Shown: positions 1-8,420 of the stretch, in pieces
How the letters are laid out: each line of letters begins with the position of its first letter
How positions within the stretch are numbered: position 1 is the first letter of the stretch
Assembly (NCBI GenBank): GCA_016841565.1
Contig: JAENYX010000024.1
Span: forward strand, 1-40,683
Length of the DNA: 40,683 bases
DNA from: Clostridium thermobutyricum
GTDB taxonomy: Bacteria > Bacillota > Clostridia > Ch29
Direction of reading: 5' to 3'
The notes under the pieces: model-generated
Database searches by the model: none
Seen by the model: only the letters and a program-made list of their open reading frames with translations
Told to the model about the DNA's origin: nothing
Program-made: the position numbers and the translations under genes

Positions 1-5
1 TACTA

Positions 6-39
6 TTAAGCTGTAATTATTGGTAATTAGTCAGCTTAA
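6..39 (-). terminator. Hairpin downstream of the first lipoprotein-like gene
   Basis: A nested inverted repeat (TTAAGCTG-TAATTA, loop TTGG, TAATTA-GT-CAGCTTAA) gives about 14 base pairs with a 2-nt bulge. It sits 4 nt beyond the stop codon of the minus-strand gene ending at 43. Its position suggests transcription termination. A trailing U-run cannot be judged because the window edge is only five bases away. Confidence 0.5.
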
Positions 40-42
40 AGT

Positions 43-564
43 TTAAATTATATAGTCCTTCTCAATTGTCATATTATCCCCTATTGAAATCCTGCTTTCT
101 ATTCTGTAGCCATTATTCAGCCTGTATCTTACAACAATCTCCGATTCACTGAACATATCCCTTATATCCTGATTACTTAATCCCCTGCTGTCAAATATTG
201 CATAGGCTGTCCATTCCGCAGTATCTTCGGTACCGATATTGTTTTGCTCACCGGAGCCGCCCATTGTTGTTCTTAATCTGTCAAATTGATCAATAACAGC
301 ATACAGGTCCGGAATATCAATCGTTCTTTCCACCGCTTTTTTCGATTTGGCGATTTTCACATTTACATATATCTTTTTAAAGTCATCAATGGAGACGCCT
401 TCCGGCTTGCTCGAGATACCGATTTGCCGCCATTCCTCTTCTGTTATGTCACTTAATACAACTTCTGTTGTTATTTCGGGAATACCTTGTTTGCAGTCCG
501 CCAGGAAAAAGGAGCATGTTAGCAAAATCGTCAAGACGACGGCAGCCGTTTTTCTTAACTCCAT
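43..564 (-). CDS. Hypothetical exported protein, possible lipoprotein
   Basis: A 173-residue protein with a short basic start (MELRK), a hydrophobic segment at residues 7-22 and a Cys near residue 25 (FLADC), which is a poor but possible lipobox. The mature part is soluble and mixed alpha/beta, with no motif I recognise. I chose the ATG at 562-564 because GGGAGGT lies 7 nt upstream; an in-frame ATG 24 nt earlier would put that ribosome binding site inside the gene. It is divergent from the next gene and is followed by a hairpin. Function unknown; surface or envelope location is inferred from the signal peptide. Confidence 0.7.
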   Translation of the reverse strand: MELRKTAAVVLTILLTCSFFLADCKQGIPEITTEVVLSDITEEEWRQIGISSKPEGVSIDDFKKIYVNVKIAKSKKAVERTIDIPDLYAVIDQFDRLRTTMGGSGEQNNIGTEDTAEWTAYAIFDSRGLSNQDIRDMFSESEIVVRYRLNNGYRIESRISIGDNMTIEKDYII

Positions 565-660
565 TGCAATACCTCCCTTATTCCCCATTAATATTTTAGA
601 CGTTTATAATGCTAAAGGAGTTCCATAATTTTGTAAAACATAAAAATCCTGATATAATCT

Positions 661-735
661 GTAATGAATATGGGATTAACGGTACTAATCATATAGAAAC
701 ATATTTGACACTGCGGACCCGTCCCATAGTGCTTA
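661..735 (+). repeat. Intergenic leader repeat, copy 1
   Basis: The first 46 nt (661-706) match 7139-7184 at 44 of 46 positions. The following TTGACA-GCGG-CCC-GTGCTTAACTAT stretch is also related to 7182-7215 and to 4071-4110. The copy lies just before the small membrane protein gene at 771. TTGACA resembles a -35 box, but no good -10 follows at 17 nt, so promoter function is not established. It may be duplicated upstream DNA left by gene duplication. Confidence 0.65.
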
Positions 736-770
736 ACTATTTTATACAAATGTCCTGGGAGGAACGTTCT

Positions 771-1304
771 ATGAGAAGTCATAAATACTTTTTCGTTCTT
801 ATTTTTGCTATGGCATTTCTGATAATGCTTGTATGTATCCAGTATAGCAAAACTATAGTTTTAGAGAAGGACATCGGCGAAATCCATTTGAATAATATCC
901 GCTATATTAAAGCCCATGTCCGTTCAGAAAAGGAGATTCATTTAAACAGTTCACATATAGAGGAAGAAGACATCTCACGAAACCAATGGAAATTCAATGA
1001 GTTTATCCAGTTGCGTTTGCCCGGCGGACTTTTCGATTATTACTTTTCATCAATAAGAAATGACTATTGCTTATTGAAGGAAAGAGCGGACAGCAGTTTT
1101 AACGAAGCTGACATTGGGATTGTTAACCAAGACATAATCGATAAGTTCTCTGTTTTAGAAAACGCGCTGGGATTAATTGAGGAATACTGCGGTGAGGATC
1201 CGATTAAATACTATGAATTAACAAAAGACAGTAAAATAATGGATAAAGTCGATGAAGAAATGCAGGAGTATATAAATGGCAGGCAAAAAAATGTTACTTA
1301 TTGA
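771..1304 (+). CDS. Small membrane-anchored protein of unknown function
   Basis: A 177-residue protein with one N-terminal membrane helix (about residues 6-23, FFVLIFAMAFLIMLVC) and a charged, largely helical extracytoplasmic part. The ATG at 771 is chosen because GGGAGGAA sits 9 nt upstream; longer readings would lack a ribosome binding site. The C-terminal stretch around ENALGLIEEYCGED matches a decayed stub at 4123-4185 (AAVESWLELIEEYF), which suggests a second copy once existed. The anchored, helical layout also resembles the product of the gene at 2624. I do not recognise a domain. Confidence 0.65.
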   Translation: MRSHKYFFVLIFAMAFLIMLVCIQYSKTIVLEKDIGEIHLNNIRYIKAHVRSEKEIHLNSSHIEEEDISRNQWKFNEFIQLRLPGGLFDYYFSSIRNDYCLLKERADSSFNEADIGIVNQDIIDKFSVLENALGLIEEYCGEDPIKYYELTKDSKIMDKVDEEMQEYINGRQKNVTY

Positions 1305-1475
1305 CCTGTAGTTTTTGATGAGTCGCAAAGATAGGGTAATACAAAACAAGCGGTACTATAGTAATTACTATATAAAGAAAGTCATTATTTAAGAAGAGTT
1401 CACCAAATAATTTAAAATTTTAGTTGTTAATCCTAAAACGTAAAAAATATTAGAAAGCAGGTGAATAATAAAAAC

Positions 1476-2438
1476 ATGAACAGAAAATATTCCATTCTCT
1501 TTATATTTTTAGGAGTTCTTATTATAACATTTTTAATAACAGGATGTAGCTCAAAGGATAGTTTCGAGTCAGTCCAATCAATGGAAAACTTCCCAACCGA
1601 TGGCCTTACCTTGCTTGAAAGAACTTATGACGATACAGATAGTGATGGTAATAAAGAAAGCATTGAATTGTATACCTCTGCGCAAATGGCTCGTGATGGC
1701 CATATGGGATGGGATTCAGGCCACCAATGGGTTCTGCTTGTAAGAAAAGGTGAAGATGTCTTCCCTCTTTTTGATGACTATGTGCAGTATGGGGAGCTGC
1801 AATTTTGGATTGCAAGCTTTAACCAAGATAAAATTGAGAGTCCTGAAAGCACAGATTTGCAAAGAAAGATATATGTAACGGTTACGACAAGTGTTGGCTT
1901 TAAATTATTGAATTATTACTGGGATGAACAAAATCATTTTTATCAAAAAGAAGATGTTTTCAATCCCCCGGATCAATGGAGCATGAGACATTCCAACAAG
2001 TACAATATTCCCGACCCCGCTAAAATTGAATCATCAGCAGCTTCCGGAACAGAGACAAAAGGTAATGCGAACGATTATAATTATGACGCCACCGACCCCT
2101 CCCAGGTAGTCAGAGCGGACTATATGTCGTGGCTTAAAGAAGACTATACCATAAGTATGAATGTACTTAGCTCAGAAGTGGACGATACGGAAACTCAGCG
2201 TATGATTAAAATGTATAAAGGCAGTGAACTCGCCGAAAGCCGCGGCTGGACGGACGAATACCTCGATCAACACTTTGTTGTCGTCAAGGTGAGATATGAA
2301 TGTGAAATTGATCATACAAAAACATTTCTAAGGGACGGTCTCCTTGAGAGCTATGTATTCCTGGTTCGTAATCCGGAGAGCGGCATCTGGAATATTGTGG
2401 ATAGAACTAGCCCTTCCGAAATCCCTGTAACGGAGTAA
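1476..2438 (+). CDS. Lipoprotein of unknown function
   Basis: A 320-residue lipoprotein: basic start, hydrophobic core (ILFIFLGVLIITFLI) and a clear lipobox LITGC ending at about residue 24 of the ATG form. The mature N-terminal half has a DTDSDGNKES loop resembling a calcium-binding or FG-GAP-type turn. The C-terminal third (from VVRADYMSWL) resembles small NTF2-like or DUF4829-type lipoprotein domains, a weak memory-based comparison. The ATG at 1476 is preferred; a GTG at 1461 overlaps the likely AGGTGA ribosome binding site. It probably sits on the outer face of the membrane. Confidence 0.7.
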   Translation: MNRKYSILFIFLGVLIITFLITGCSSKDSFESVQSMENFPTDGLTLLERTYDDTDSDGNKESIELYTSAQMARDGHMGWDSGHQWVLLVRKGEDVFPLFDDYVQYGELQFWIASFNQDKIESPESTDLQRKIYVTVTTSVGFKLLNYYWDEQNHFYQKEDVFNPPDQWSMRHSNKYNIPDPAKIESSAASGTETKGNANDYNYDATDPSQVVRADYMSWLKEDYTISMNVLSSEVDDTETQRMIKMYKGSELAESRGWTDEYLDQHFVVVKVRYECEIDHTKTFLRDGLLESYVFLVRNPESGIWNIVDRTSPSEIPVTE

Positions 2439-2623
2439 TAAGCAAAGGGATACTATTCACCACGATGTTAATCCAGTAGCGAACATTCCGTGTTGAACCA
2501 GATGGCTGGAGCCTTGTCACATGCGCTGTTGGAAGTAAGCTTAGGGTCAGCTGGCCTGGTATCTGCCTCGGGATGAAAATTACGATCAAATTTATACACA
2601 ATAAAGGAAGGAACGATTTTAAA

Positions 2624-3226
2624 GTGAAATATTTTAATCTTATCAAGGATAACAGAACAATAATTTTGGTTGGTATTTTGATTATATCATTAATAGGAAA
2701 CTGCTATTTGATGTCAAAGACACTAAGCTATGAAAAGAAAATCAAGTATGTTGCCGAAGAACAATATATTGCTTTCTTCAGCTCTTTAAGAGCCTATGGC
2801 GTTAGTTTAAAGTTTTTTGATGAATATAAAACAGAGCATAATGATATTGAAAGAGAAATCGAAATAATAAAAGAGCATGTTAATAATCTGGTCAATTACG
2901 CCAGATGCTATGGTATGCTTGATACTAAACACATAAAAGAAACGCGATTACCGGAGATACTTTGGCAGATTGCTATCGATTCACAGAATTTTTATGAAAG
3001 ATATCTTATAGAAGAAAATAGAATTAAAGACAATGCGGATAGGATTGGAGAGTTTTCTAGAGTTGTAAATGAAATGATTGAGCTGGAAAACAGCACCAGG
3101 ATAAAAGCTATGAGAACACATGAAGGGTTTAGTGAGGAAGAAATGGCAGATGCTCTTTATCCTAAAATGAAAGAGATTATGGACTTAACAGGGTTATATG
3201 ATGAAGTGGAATTGTTTTTACCTTAG
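2624..3226 (+). CDS. Small membrane-anchored helical protein, unknown function
   Basis: A 200-residue protein with one N-terminal membrane helix (TIILVGILIISLIGNCYL) followed by a charged, almost fully helical extracytoplasmic region rich in Glu, Lys and Ile. The GTG start at 2624 is chosen because AAAGGAAGG lies about 11 nt upstream; an in-frame ATG at 2573 has no ribosome binding site. The layout (one anchor plus helical domain) resembles the 771-1304 product, but sequence similarity is too weak for me to claim homology. The 185 nt before it show no gene. Confidence 0.6.
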   Translation: MKYFNLIKDNRTIILVGILIISLIGNCYLMSKTLSYEKKIKYVAEEQYIAFFSSLRAYGVSLKFFDEYKTEHNDIEREIEIIKEHVNNLVNYARCYGMLDTKHIKETRLPEILWQIAIDSQNFYERYLIEENRIKDNADRIGEFSRVVNEMIELENSTRIKAMRTHEGFSEEEMADALYPKMKEIMDLTGLYDEVELFLP

Positions 3227-3322
3227 CTTGTGATGGAAAAAATATATTCCGAAACCTATATTAATAAGAAAGGGTTCAACATATACAATAGAAACAGCCA
3301 GATAATCTGAGGAGGCGATACA

Positions 3323-3832
3323 TTGCGAAAGCGTATTGTACCTGTATTAATTATTTTCTTAGTGATAATTGCCATAGGGTGCAATAAACAAAATACTGTA
3401 ACTGAAAACGACAAATCTTCCATTCTACAAGCGGCCGAAGACTATTATTCAGCTCTGGAGGAAAGGGATTTTAAAAAAGCTCTTGATATGCTTCATCCTC
3501 AGAAAGGGAAGATAAAAATGTTCGAAACCTCTAATAGATACAAAGCATTAAAGGAACTGACCGAACACTTAGACTACAAAGTAAGATTATTATCTTCGGG
3601 TGGCGAAGTTAAGGGAAATATAACTTCATTTGGAAATGAGAAAGCTGATAAAGAGCTATACACTGTATCAGTCAAAGTTGATGTAGGTTACAAAGATTAT
3701 AATAATACCGAAACTATTGAAACACTATACTTCAAAAAACACAATGATGAATGGTTAATTCAAATTATTGAAAGCTGCGACAGATACGTAATATTGCGGT
3801 CCAATCAATACTACTATACCGATGCATTTTGA
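3323..3832 (+). CDS. NTF2-like lipoprotein
   Basis: A 169-residue lipoprotein with signal peptide and lipobox (IIAIGC, Cys about residue 20). The mature part starts with a helix (AAEDYYSALEERDFKKALDML) and continues with strands ending in ETLYFKKHNDEWLIQII. That pattern is typical of the NTF2-like/DUF4878-type lipoproteins of Firmicutes that bind unknown ligands at the cell surface. The TTG start at 3323 has GGAGG 7 nt upstream. No operon partner: about 380 nt of decayed sequence follow. Specific function unknown. Confidence 0.7.
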   Translation: MRKRIVPVLIIFLVIIAIGCNKQNTVTENDKSSILQAAEDYYSALEERDFKKALDMLHPQKGKIKMFETSNRYKALKELTEHLDYKVRLLSSGGEVKGNITSFGNEKADKELYTVSVKVDVGYKDYNNTETIETLYFKKHNDEWLIQIIESCDRYVILRSNQYYYTDAF

Positions 3833-4212
3833 TATTACAAATAGAGCAGTTATAAAAAACCTGCGTAATAACGAAAACAGGAAATATCCATGAATCTCCG
3901 AGTTAACTGCTAATAATAGCCTCCATTTTGTGTTTTAACAGGATATGCTTGCCTGAATAATAAAAGAAAATTACTAATATGATGACGCGTAGTTTCTGTC
4001 TTGGAATGATTCCGATATTTAAAAATAACTATGGGGGTTTTGTATTGAAAGCAAGTAAAAACAGCTGGAAATATATTTGACATAGCGGGCCTGCCCCCTT
4101 ATGCATAACAAGTATATGGGAGCTTTATAAGGATAGGCTTGCTGCGGTGGAAAGTTGGCTGGAATTAATCGAGGAATACTTTTGATGTAATATCAATTAT
4201 GGAGGGCCGTCA
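3833..4212 (+). other. Intergenic stretch with decayed sequence and leader-repeat copy 3
   Basis: No intact gene is visible in these 380 nt. Positions 4071-4110 repeat the TTGACATAGCGGGC-TGCCCC element also found near 705 and 7182. Positions 4123-4185 hold a short in-frame stub related to the end of the gene at 771-1304. The last 13 nt include the GGAGGG ribosome binding site of the next gene. The stretch reads as the remains of a deleted gene copy. Confidence 0.5.
4123..4185 (+). pseudogene. C-terminal stub of a decayed membrane-protein copy
   Basis: Twenty in-frame codons followed by TGA read LYKDRLAAVESWLELIEEYF. The region VESWLELIEEY corresponds to VLENALGLIEEY in the protein at 771-1304, and the DNA agrees too (GGATTAATTGAGGAATAC against GGAATTAATCGAGGAATAC). 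No start or upstream part survives. Read as the tail of a deleted paralogue; short length makes this moderately uncertain. Confidence 0.4.
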
Positions 4213-5673
4213 ATGAAAAAGGACATGAGCTCGATTGTGATAATAGCAAAGAGGTTACTATTCTTTTCCTTACCCATACTGCTTTTTCTGTTTGTTTTTT
4301 ATAGACTGATTCTTGATGTCAATATTGAGCTTTTATGGCTGAGACTTTTGACTATAATGATTATAGTTGAAGTGACAAACCTAAGGAATTACAAGCACAA
4401 TTCAGTGGAAGAACCGGTTGAGAGTATTGGATACTTGGACGATAAAATCCGCGCCGGGAGATGGAAAGTGCTGAAAGATGGAGAAGGAGCATTTGTGCTC
4501 CGTCCCAGGTTCGGCTTTCCGTACAATGTCCTTAGCGGAGACAGGGTTTTTGTAAGGTTTTCGGATGGAACTACCAGGATAGAAGGGTGCAAGTATTATG
4601 TGGACAGACTGGTGAGGGACATTCAGGGGAAGAGCAGCATTTGGGCAGACAGGATAGCAGGCATTGTTTTTCTTATTGTGGTCCTGGTTATTATTGCAAT
4701 GCCTGTGTTGTTCAGTAGAGGGATTATCGCAGACCTGAGAGTTAACTACCACAACTATAGGGCAAGAAATGTTGAGAGAATAGAAATCCAGGATACAAAT
4801 GCCCTTGGAAACACTGAGAACAATATAAACAATTACGGATACGGGGCAGAGTATAATGACCATATATTCTATGTGGAGGACCACCAAAATCTTGTTCGTA
4901 TTACTAAGGACCTCCGGGACAAGACCTGCCTGATTGAAAAATCATCCGGAACCGGAGTCAGCGGGTTGAACATTGTCGACGATTGGATCTTCTACAACAG
5001 CGGGAAAACTTTCAATAGAATGAAGGCGGACGGAACAGGCAATAAGGTGATATACAAGATGGGATACCTTATGGACGAACATGTTCATGGCAATTGGGTC
5101 TATTTCATAAACCCTTCGGACAGGTTCACGGTATACAGGATGGATGTGAACGGGCAGAACCTGAAGCGGTTTATCAACATGCCGGTTTATGATATTGCCA
5201 TATATGACAACAGGCTGTTCTACAGCTGCAGGGATGACGGGGAAGGGTTTCTTGAGAGTGTTGACCTGGAGGGGCAGGACAAAAGAACCGAGATGAACAT
5301 TCCGGTCGAAGACCTTATACGATGGGATGACCACTATTATTTCATAGGATACGATGATTATAAGCTGTACAGGTGTGAAATTGACGGAGGCAGGGAGCCA
5401 CAGGTTTTGGTGGACGGCGGCGTCTCATCATATATTGTGACAGACTACGGAATATACTATTCTTTGCACTCCCGGGATGTGGGTTACCCGGGTGAGGGGC
5501 TTTATAAAACAGGGCTTGATGGAACCGGGAATACCTTATTATATGACACTCGAAGTGTGGAGAGCCTAAGTCGGGTGGGGGATTGGATATTCTTCATGTC
5601 ATCCGATGACAACATGTATCCAACTCAAAAGAGGCTGGACCTTTGGTCGGACGAAATAACAATTATGGATTAG
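4213..5673 (+). CDS. Membrane protein with cytoplasmic domain and DUF5050-like propeller
   Basis: A 486-residue protein. Two N-terminal membrane helices (about 12-30 and 36-53) precede a small domain at residues 60-145, then a third helix (146-166). Residues about 195-486 hold repeated units of the type VDDWIFYNSGKTFNRMKADG, GNWVYFINPSDR, YRMDVNGQN and GDWIFFMSSDD, the pattern of DUF5050 beta-propeller-like sensors, here placed outside the cell. GGAGGG lies 8 nt before the ATG. The residue 60-145 domain resembles the cytoplasmic end of the protein at 9624-10073. A sensing role is an inference from the domain type; no partner kinase is nearby. Confidence 0.75.
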   Translation: MKKDMSSIVIIAKRLLFFSLPILLFLFVFYRLILDVNIELLWLRLLTIMIIVEVTNLRNYKHNSVEEPVESIGYLDDKIRAGRWKVLKDGEGAFVLRPRFGFPYNVLSGDRVFVRFSDGTTRIEGCKYYVDRLVRDIQGKSSIWADRIAGIVFLIVVLVIIAMPVLFSRGIIADLRVNYHNYRARNVERIEIQDTNALGNTENNINNYGYGAEYNDHIFYVEDHQNLVRITKDLRDKTCLIEKSSGTGVSGLNIVDDWIFYNSGKTFNRMKADGTGNKVIYKMGYLMDEHVHGNWVYFINPSDRFTVYRMDVNGQNLKRFINMPVYDIAIYDNRLFYSCRDDGEGFLESVDLEGQDKRTEMNIPVEDLIRWDDHYYFIGYDDYKLYRCEIDGGREPQVLVDGGVSSYIVTDYGIYYSLHSRDVGYPGEGLYKTGLDGTGNTLLYDTRSVESLSRVGDWIFFMSSDDNMYPTQKRLDLWSDEITIMD

Positions 5674-5801
5674 TATATGCTCACTAATAATTGAAAACAG
5701 TTTGAATGTATACGGTTTAATCGTAAATGCAAGCAGGAATAAACAGCCATAGTGGACAGATGCGACAAACGCAAGATACTATCAGTTTTAGGAGGTATGT
5801 T

Positions 5802-6605
5802 ATGAAAAGAATATTGCCGGCGTTCATTGCTTTGCTTGTGTTAACCGGTTGTAATCAGGGGATGTTCACGAATAATAAAATTACTACATATAAAGAGGTC
5901 GTCGCAGATGGCAAAGTAGAAATTGACGGGATTTCTTATGATATAAAGTCAGTTGCACAGACTACATACAAATACGATGATAATGGGAATATCATGGAAA
6001 AGGTCACTACGCGTGACGATTCGAAAACGCGTATTGAGTACATATATGAAAATGGCCGGCTGGTTGAAGATAGATTATATTCAAATGACGGTGTATATTC
6101 ATATAGCGATGTATCGCTTACCAAGTACTACCATTATGAAGATGACCGTCTTGTGAAAATCAGGTCTGTTACCAGGGGCGGTTTGGAAGCCGTTACAGAG
6201 TACTCCTATGGGGATAAGACCGAGACACAAATACATTACAATTCGGACGGCAGCATATCCTTTATCCAAACCGCATACCTGGATGACCATGGTAAGACAG
6301 TAAAAGGCATTTTAACCGAAGCAGACGGAGAGGTTATGGACACAAGGACATTTCACTACGATAACGGCCTTTTGGTCAAGGTCATTGTTGAGAGAGACGG
6401 TGTAATTACCAATACCTTTAATTACGAGTACAATAATATCGGTGACAAAATAATGGAGTACAATATCTTTTATGACGAAGCGTATACCCTATTTGCTGTA
6501 TTCTACGACTGTGAGTATAATGAGGATTTACTGCCTGAAACGGTTACTACTTACCGGGTACAGTCGCCAATAGCTAAAGAAAATATTAGGGATGGATGTA
6601 TATGA
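5802..6605 (+). CDS. Lipoprotein with RHS/YD-type repeats
   Basis: A 267-residue lipoprotein: signal peptide MKRILPAFIALLVLTGC with Cys17, then repeated motifs such as YKYDDNGNIMEKVT, YIYENGRLVEDRLY, FHYDNGLLVKVIVERDG and YEYNNIGDKIMEY. These are YD/RHS-like beta repeats, which usually form an extracellular beta structure. The ATG at 5802 has AGGAGGT 7 nt upstream. Its leader (5739-5780) resembles the leader of the lipoprotein gene at 7316. It overlaps the next gene by 4 nt (ATGA), implying translational coupling. Ligand or partner unknown. Confidence 0.75.
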   Translation: MKRILPAFIALLVLTGCNQGMFTNNKITTYKEVVADGKVEIDGISYDIKSVAQTTYKYDDNGNIMEKVTTRDDSKTRIEYIYENGRLVEDRLYSNDGVYSYSDVSLTKYYHYEDDRLVKIRSVTRGGLEAVTEYSYGDKTETQIHYNSDGSISFIQTAYLDDHGKTVKGILTEADGEVMDTRTFHYDNGLLVKVIVERDGVITNTFNYEYNNIGDKIMEYNIFYDEAYTLFAVFYDCEYNEDLLPETVTTYRVQSPIAKENIRDGCI

Positions 6606-7129
6606 ATAAGGGTAAAGCAATCCAGAATATCCTGCAGGTGGAAAAACTTAAAAGAAAGCTAGCCGATACAAGCAAAGAAGCCTATTACCTTTTTATTACC
6701 GGATTTAATACAGGGCTTAAGCTGAAGGAGCTATTCAGCCTTACAAAAGAAGACTTGATAAAGTTAAAAAAAGACAAGGCGGACGATATCATAGAGCCAA
6801 GTTTCTGGGAAGAGATTGAAACCTATTCGGAGAAGTTCACGGATAATGACCCTCTTTTCACCGGGCAAAGCGCCGCAGCCCTTAACCAAGAAGAAATGTA
6901 CCGTATTATTATCGATGCGGCAAATGACTTAGGGATTGAAGGCTTTGGCGATGAGACCCTTTCAAGAACCTACGGATATTTTCATTACCAGAAATTCAGG
7001 GACATAGAAAGGCTGAGGAAAAGGTTCGACCTTGTGTCCCCCACCGCCACCCTTCACTATATCGGCTACGAAGACGACAGGTACCTGTGTTTTCACTGCA
7101 ATATAGGCTGTATCTGGAGTAAGAAATAG
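6602..7129 (+). CDS. Tyrosine-recombinase-like protein lacking catalytic residues
   Basis: A 175-residue protein resembling only the catalytic half of phage-integrase-type recombinases. The GFNTGLKLKELFSLTKEDL stretch matches the box I pattern TGLRxxEL...DI, but the Arg is Lys. In ETLSRTYGYFHYQKF the His and second Arg of HxLR are replaced. TATLHYIGY keeps the nucleophile-type Tyr. A Cys cluster CFHCNIGC lies at the C-terminus. It overlaps the previous lipoprotein gene by 4 nt, so a DNA-cutting role looks unlikely. It may be a DNA-binding or repurposed protein. The ATG at 6596 is an alternative start. Confidence 0.55.
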   Translation: MNKGKAIQNILQVEKLKRKLADTSKEAYYLFITGFNTGLKLKELFSLTKEDLIKLKKDKADDIIEPSFWEEIETYSEKFTDNDPLFTGQSAAALNQEEMYRIIIDAANDLGIEGFGDETLSRTYGYFHYQKFRDIERLRKRFDLVSPTATLHYIGYEDDRYLCFHCNIGCIWSKK

Positions 7130-7138
7130 AGATAACCT

Positions 7139-7215
7139 GTAATAAATATGGGATTAACGGTACTAATCATATAGTAACATATTTACATAGCGGGTATGCC
7201 CCTTTGTGCTTGACT
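7139..7215 (+). repeat. Intergenic leader repeat, copy 2
   Basis: Positions 7139-7184 match 661-706 with two mismatches, and the following TTTACATAGCGGGTATGCCCC-GTGCTTGACTAT part parallels copies near 705 and 4077. It precedes the lipoprotein gene at 7316. See copy 1 for possible meaning. Confidence 0.65.
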
Positions 7216-7315
7216 ATATGAAATAAATTCATGCATGCTGGATATAGAAGAAATAACAGCCATAGTAGAAAGATGCAAAGCAAAGATTTACAATTATACG
7301 ATGGAGGTCCGTGAT

Positions 7316-7696
7316 ATGAAAAAACTACTGTTTCTTATGGTTCTGTTGCTGGTTTTAGCATGGGTTTTAATCGGATGTTCCGGCAGCCCCAAAACGGCCG
7401 ACCAATATATACCTGATGGTAATTATATAATGCAGGAATCTGAAGAGCCTTCAAAACCCACAGTGTCGCTGAAAGATGGCAATAGATTTACCTTCACTTA
7501 TTCCCTGTTGAGCAGTTATTATGCTGTTGGTTCTTATGAAATCGATGACGGTAATTTGATTCTTAAAACAGATGATGGCGAATACAAATATGTGTTTAAA
7601 ATCAAGGATAACACTTTGATTTTTAACGCAAAAGAATCGTCAGAAATCCCATCATATGCAAATGTGCCAGACGGCGCAGTCTTCAAAGAAATTTAG
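7316..7696 (+). CDS. Small lipoprotein of unknown function
   Basis: A 126-residue lipoprotein with signal peptide and lipobox VLIGC (Cys about residue 21). The mature domain has the pattern PDGNYIMQ ... LKDGNRFTFTYS ... GSYEIDDGNLILKTDDGEYKYVFKI ... LIFNA, an all-beta fold common in Firmicute lipoproteins with no assigned role. The ATG at 7316 has GGAGG 9 nt upstream; a longer in-frame ATG at 7235 is unlikely. The upstream 40 nt resemble the leader before the gene at 5802. Confidence 0.7.
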   Translation: MKKLLFLMVLLLVLAWVLIGCSGSPKTADQYIPDGNYIMQESEEPSKPTVSLKDGNRFTFTYSLLSSYYAVGSYEIDDGNLILKTDDGEYKYVFKIKDNTLIFNAKESSEIPSYANVPDGAVFKEI

Positions 7697-7719
7697 TTCC
7701 TGTGCTGGGAGTGAAATGA

Positions 7720-8328
7720 ATGCTCTGGAATGCCCCTATTTGGTTAAATGAGTTGCTGCTTAAGTTTATAACATTCATAATTTGGATTTTAATACTTACC
7801 GTTACAGTTTCAATTATTGCATTAACAAGAATTGCGATTTATAAGATAAAAGCCGTTTTCAAGCCGGATACTCCTACACCACAGACCAATACCATAGTAG
7901 TATTGGCTTGCCTTTTGGTATCATGCATCGGTTTAATACTTTTTTATTATCCTCAGCCGGTTATACCTGATGATTACAACTTCGCAAGTTTAGAATTGGT
8001 GTTCGCAAACGCCCATCCAACTCATGATAGAGTAACAATTACGGACAAAAAAGCCCTGGATGAGTTCAGAAGCCTATTTGACGGTTATGTCTGCAGGAGA
8101 AGTTTAATGGCTGAAGGCGGCGCTGGAAATTATTCATATACTGTTTTTGTTCACTCCTTTGTACGTGATGGGAACAGATCCTCTCCGCTTCATTTTACAA
8201 TCAGACCCGGACAGATGGAAAGATATACAGCAGGAAATACAAATTTTATCTATATAATTGAGGGCGATGAAGACACTCTTGTTCGCAGAGTATTCGAGTA
8301 CGCCGAAAAAATGATTGAAGAACGATGA
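7720..8328 (+). CDS. Two-helix membrane protein, unknown function
   Basis: A 202-residue protein with two membrane helices (about residues 14-36 and 60-76) and a C-terminal extracytoplasmic domain of about 120 residues containing ITDKKALDEFRSLFDGY and ending in RRVFEYAEKMIEER. That domain resembles DUF5301-type small lipoprotein domains, a weak comparison from memory. GGGAGTG precedes the ATG by 5 nt, and the gene starts 23 nt after the preceding lipoprotein, suggesting cotranscription. A stub of a related gene is at 10652-10708. Confidence 0.65.
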   Translation: MLWNAPIWLNELLLKFITFIIWILILTVTVSIIALTRIAIYKIKAVFKPDTPTPQTNTIVVLACLLVSCIGLILFYYPQPVIPDDYNFASLELVFANAHPTHDRVTITDKKALDEFRSLFDGYVCRRSLMAEGGAGNYSYTVFVHSFVRDGNRSSPLHFTIRPGQMERYTAGNTNFIYIIEGDEDTLVRRVFEYAEKMIEER

Positions 8329-8420
8329 AGGCGAATGGATTTTAACGGGAATTTCCGGAAAAGTCAGTTATGGCTGGGATAGAAAGGACCAGAAATAAAA
8401 TCGTGAGGAGGCGATCGAAA

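Noticed and set aside
705..735. Promoter suggested by TTGACA in the leader repeat
   Set aside because: No copy has a convincing -10 box at 16-18 nt, so I keep it as a repeat only.
2439..2623. Possible small gene between two lipoprotein-type genes
   Set aside because: Short open frames exist, but none has a ribosome binding site or recognisable sequence.
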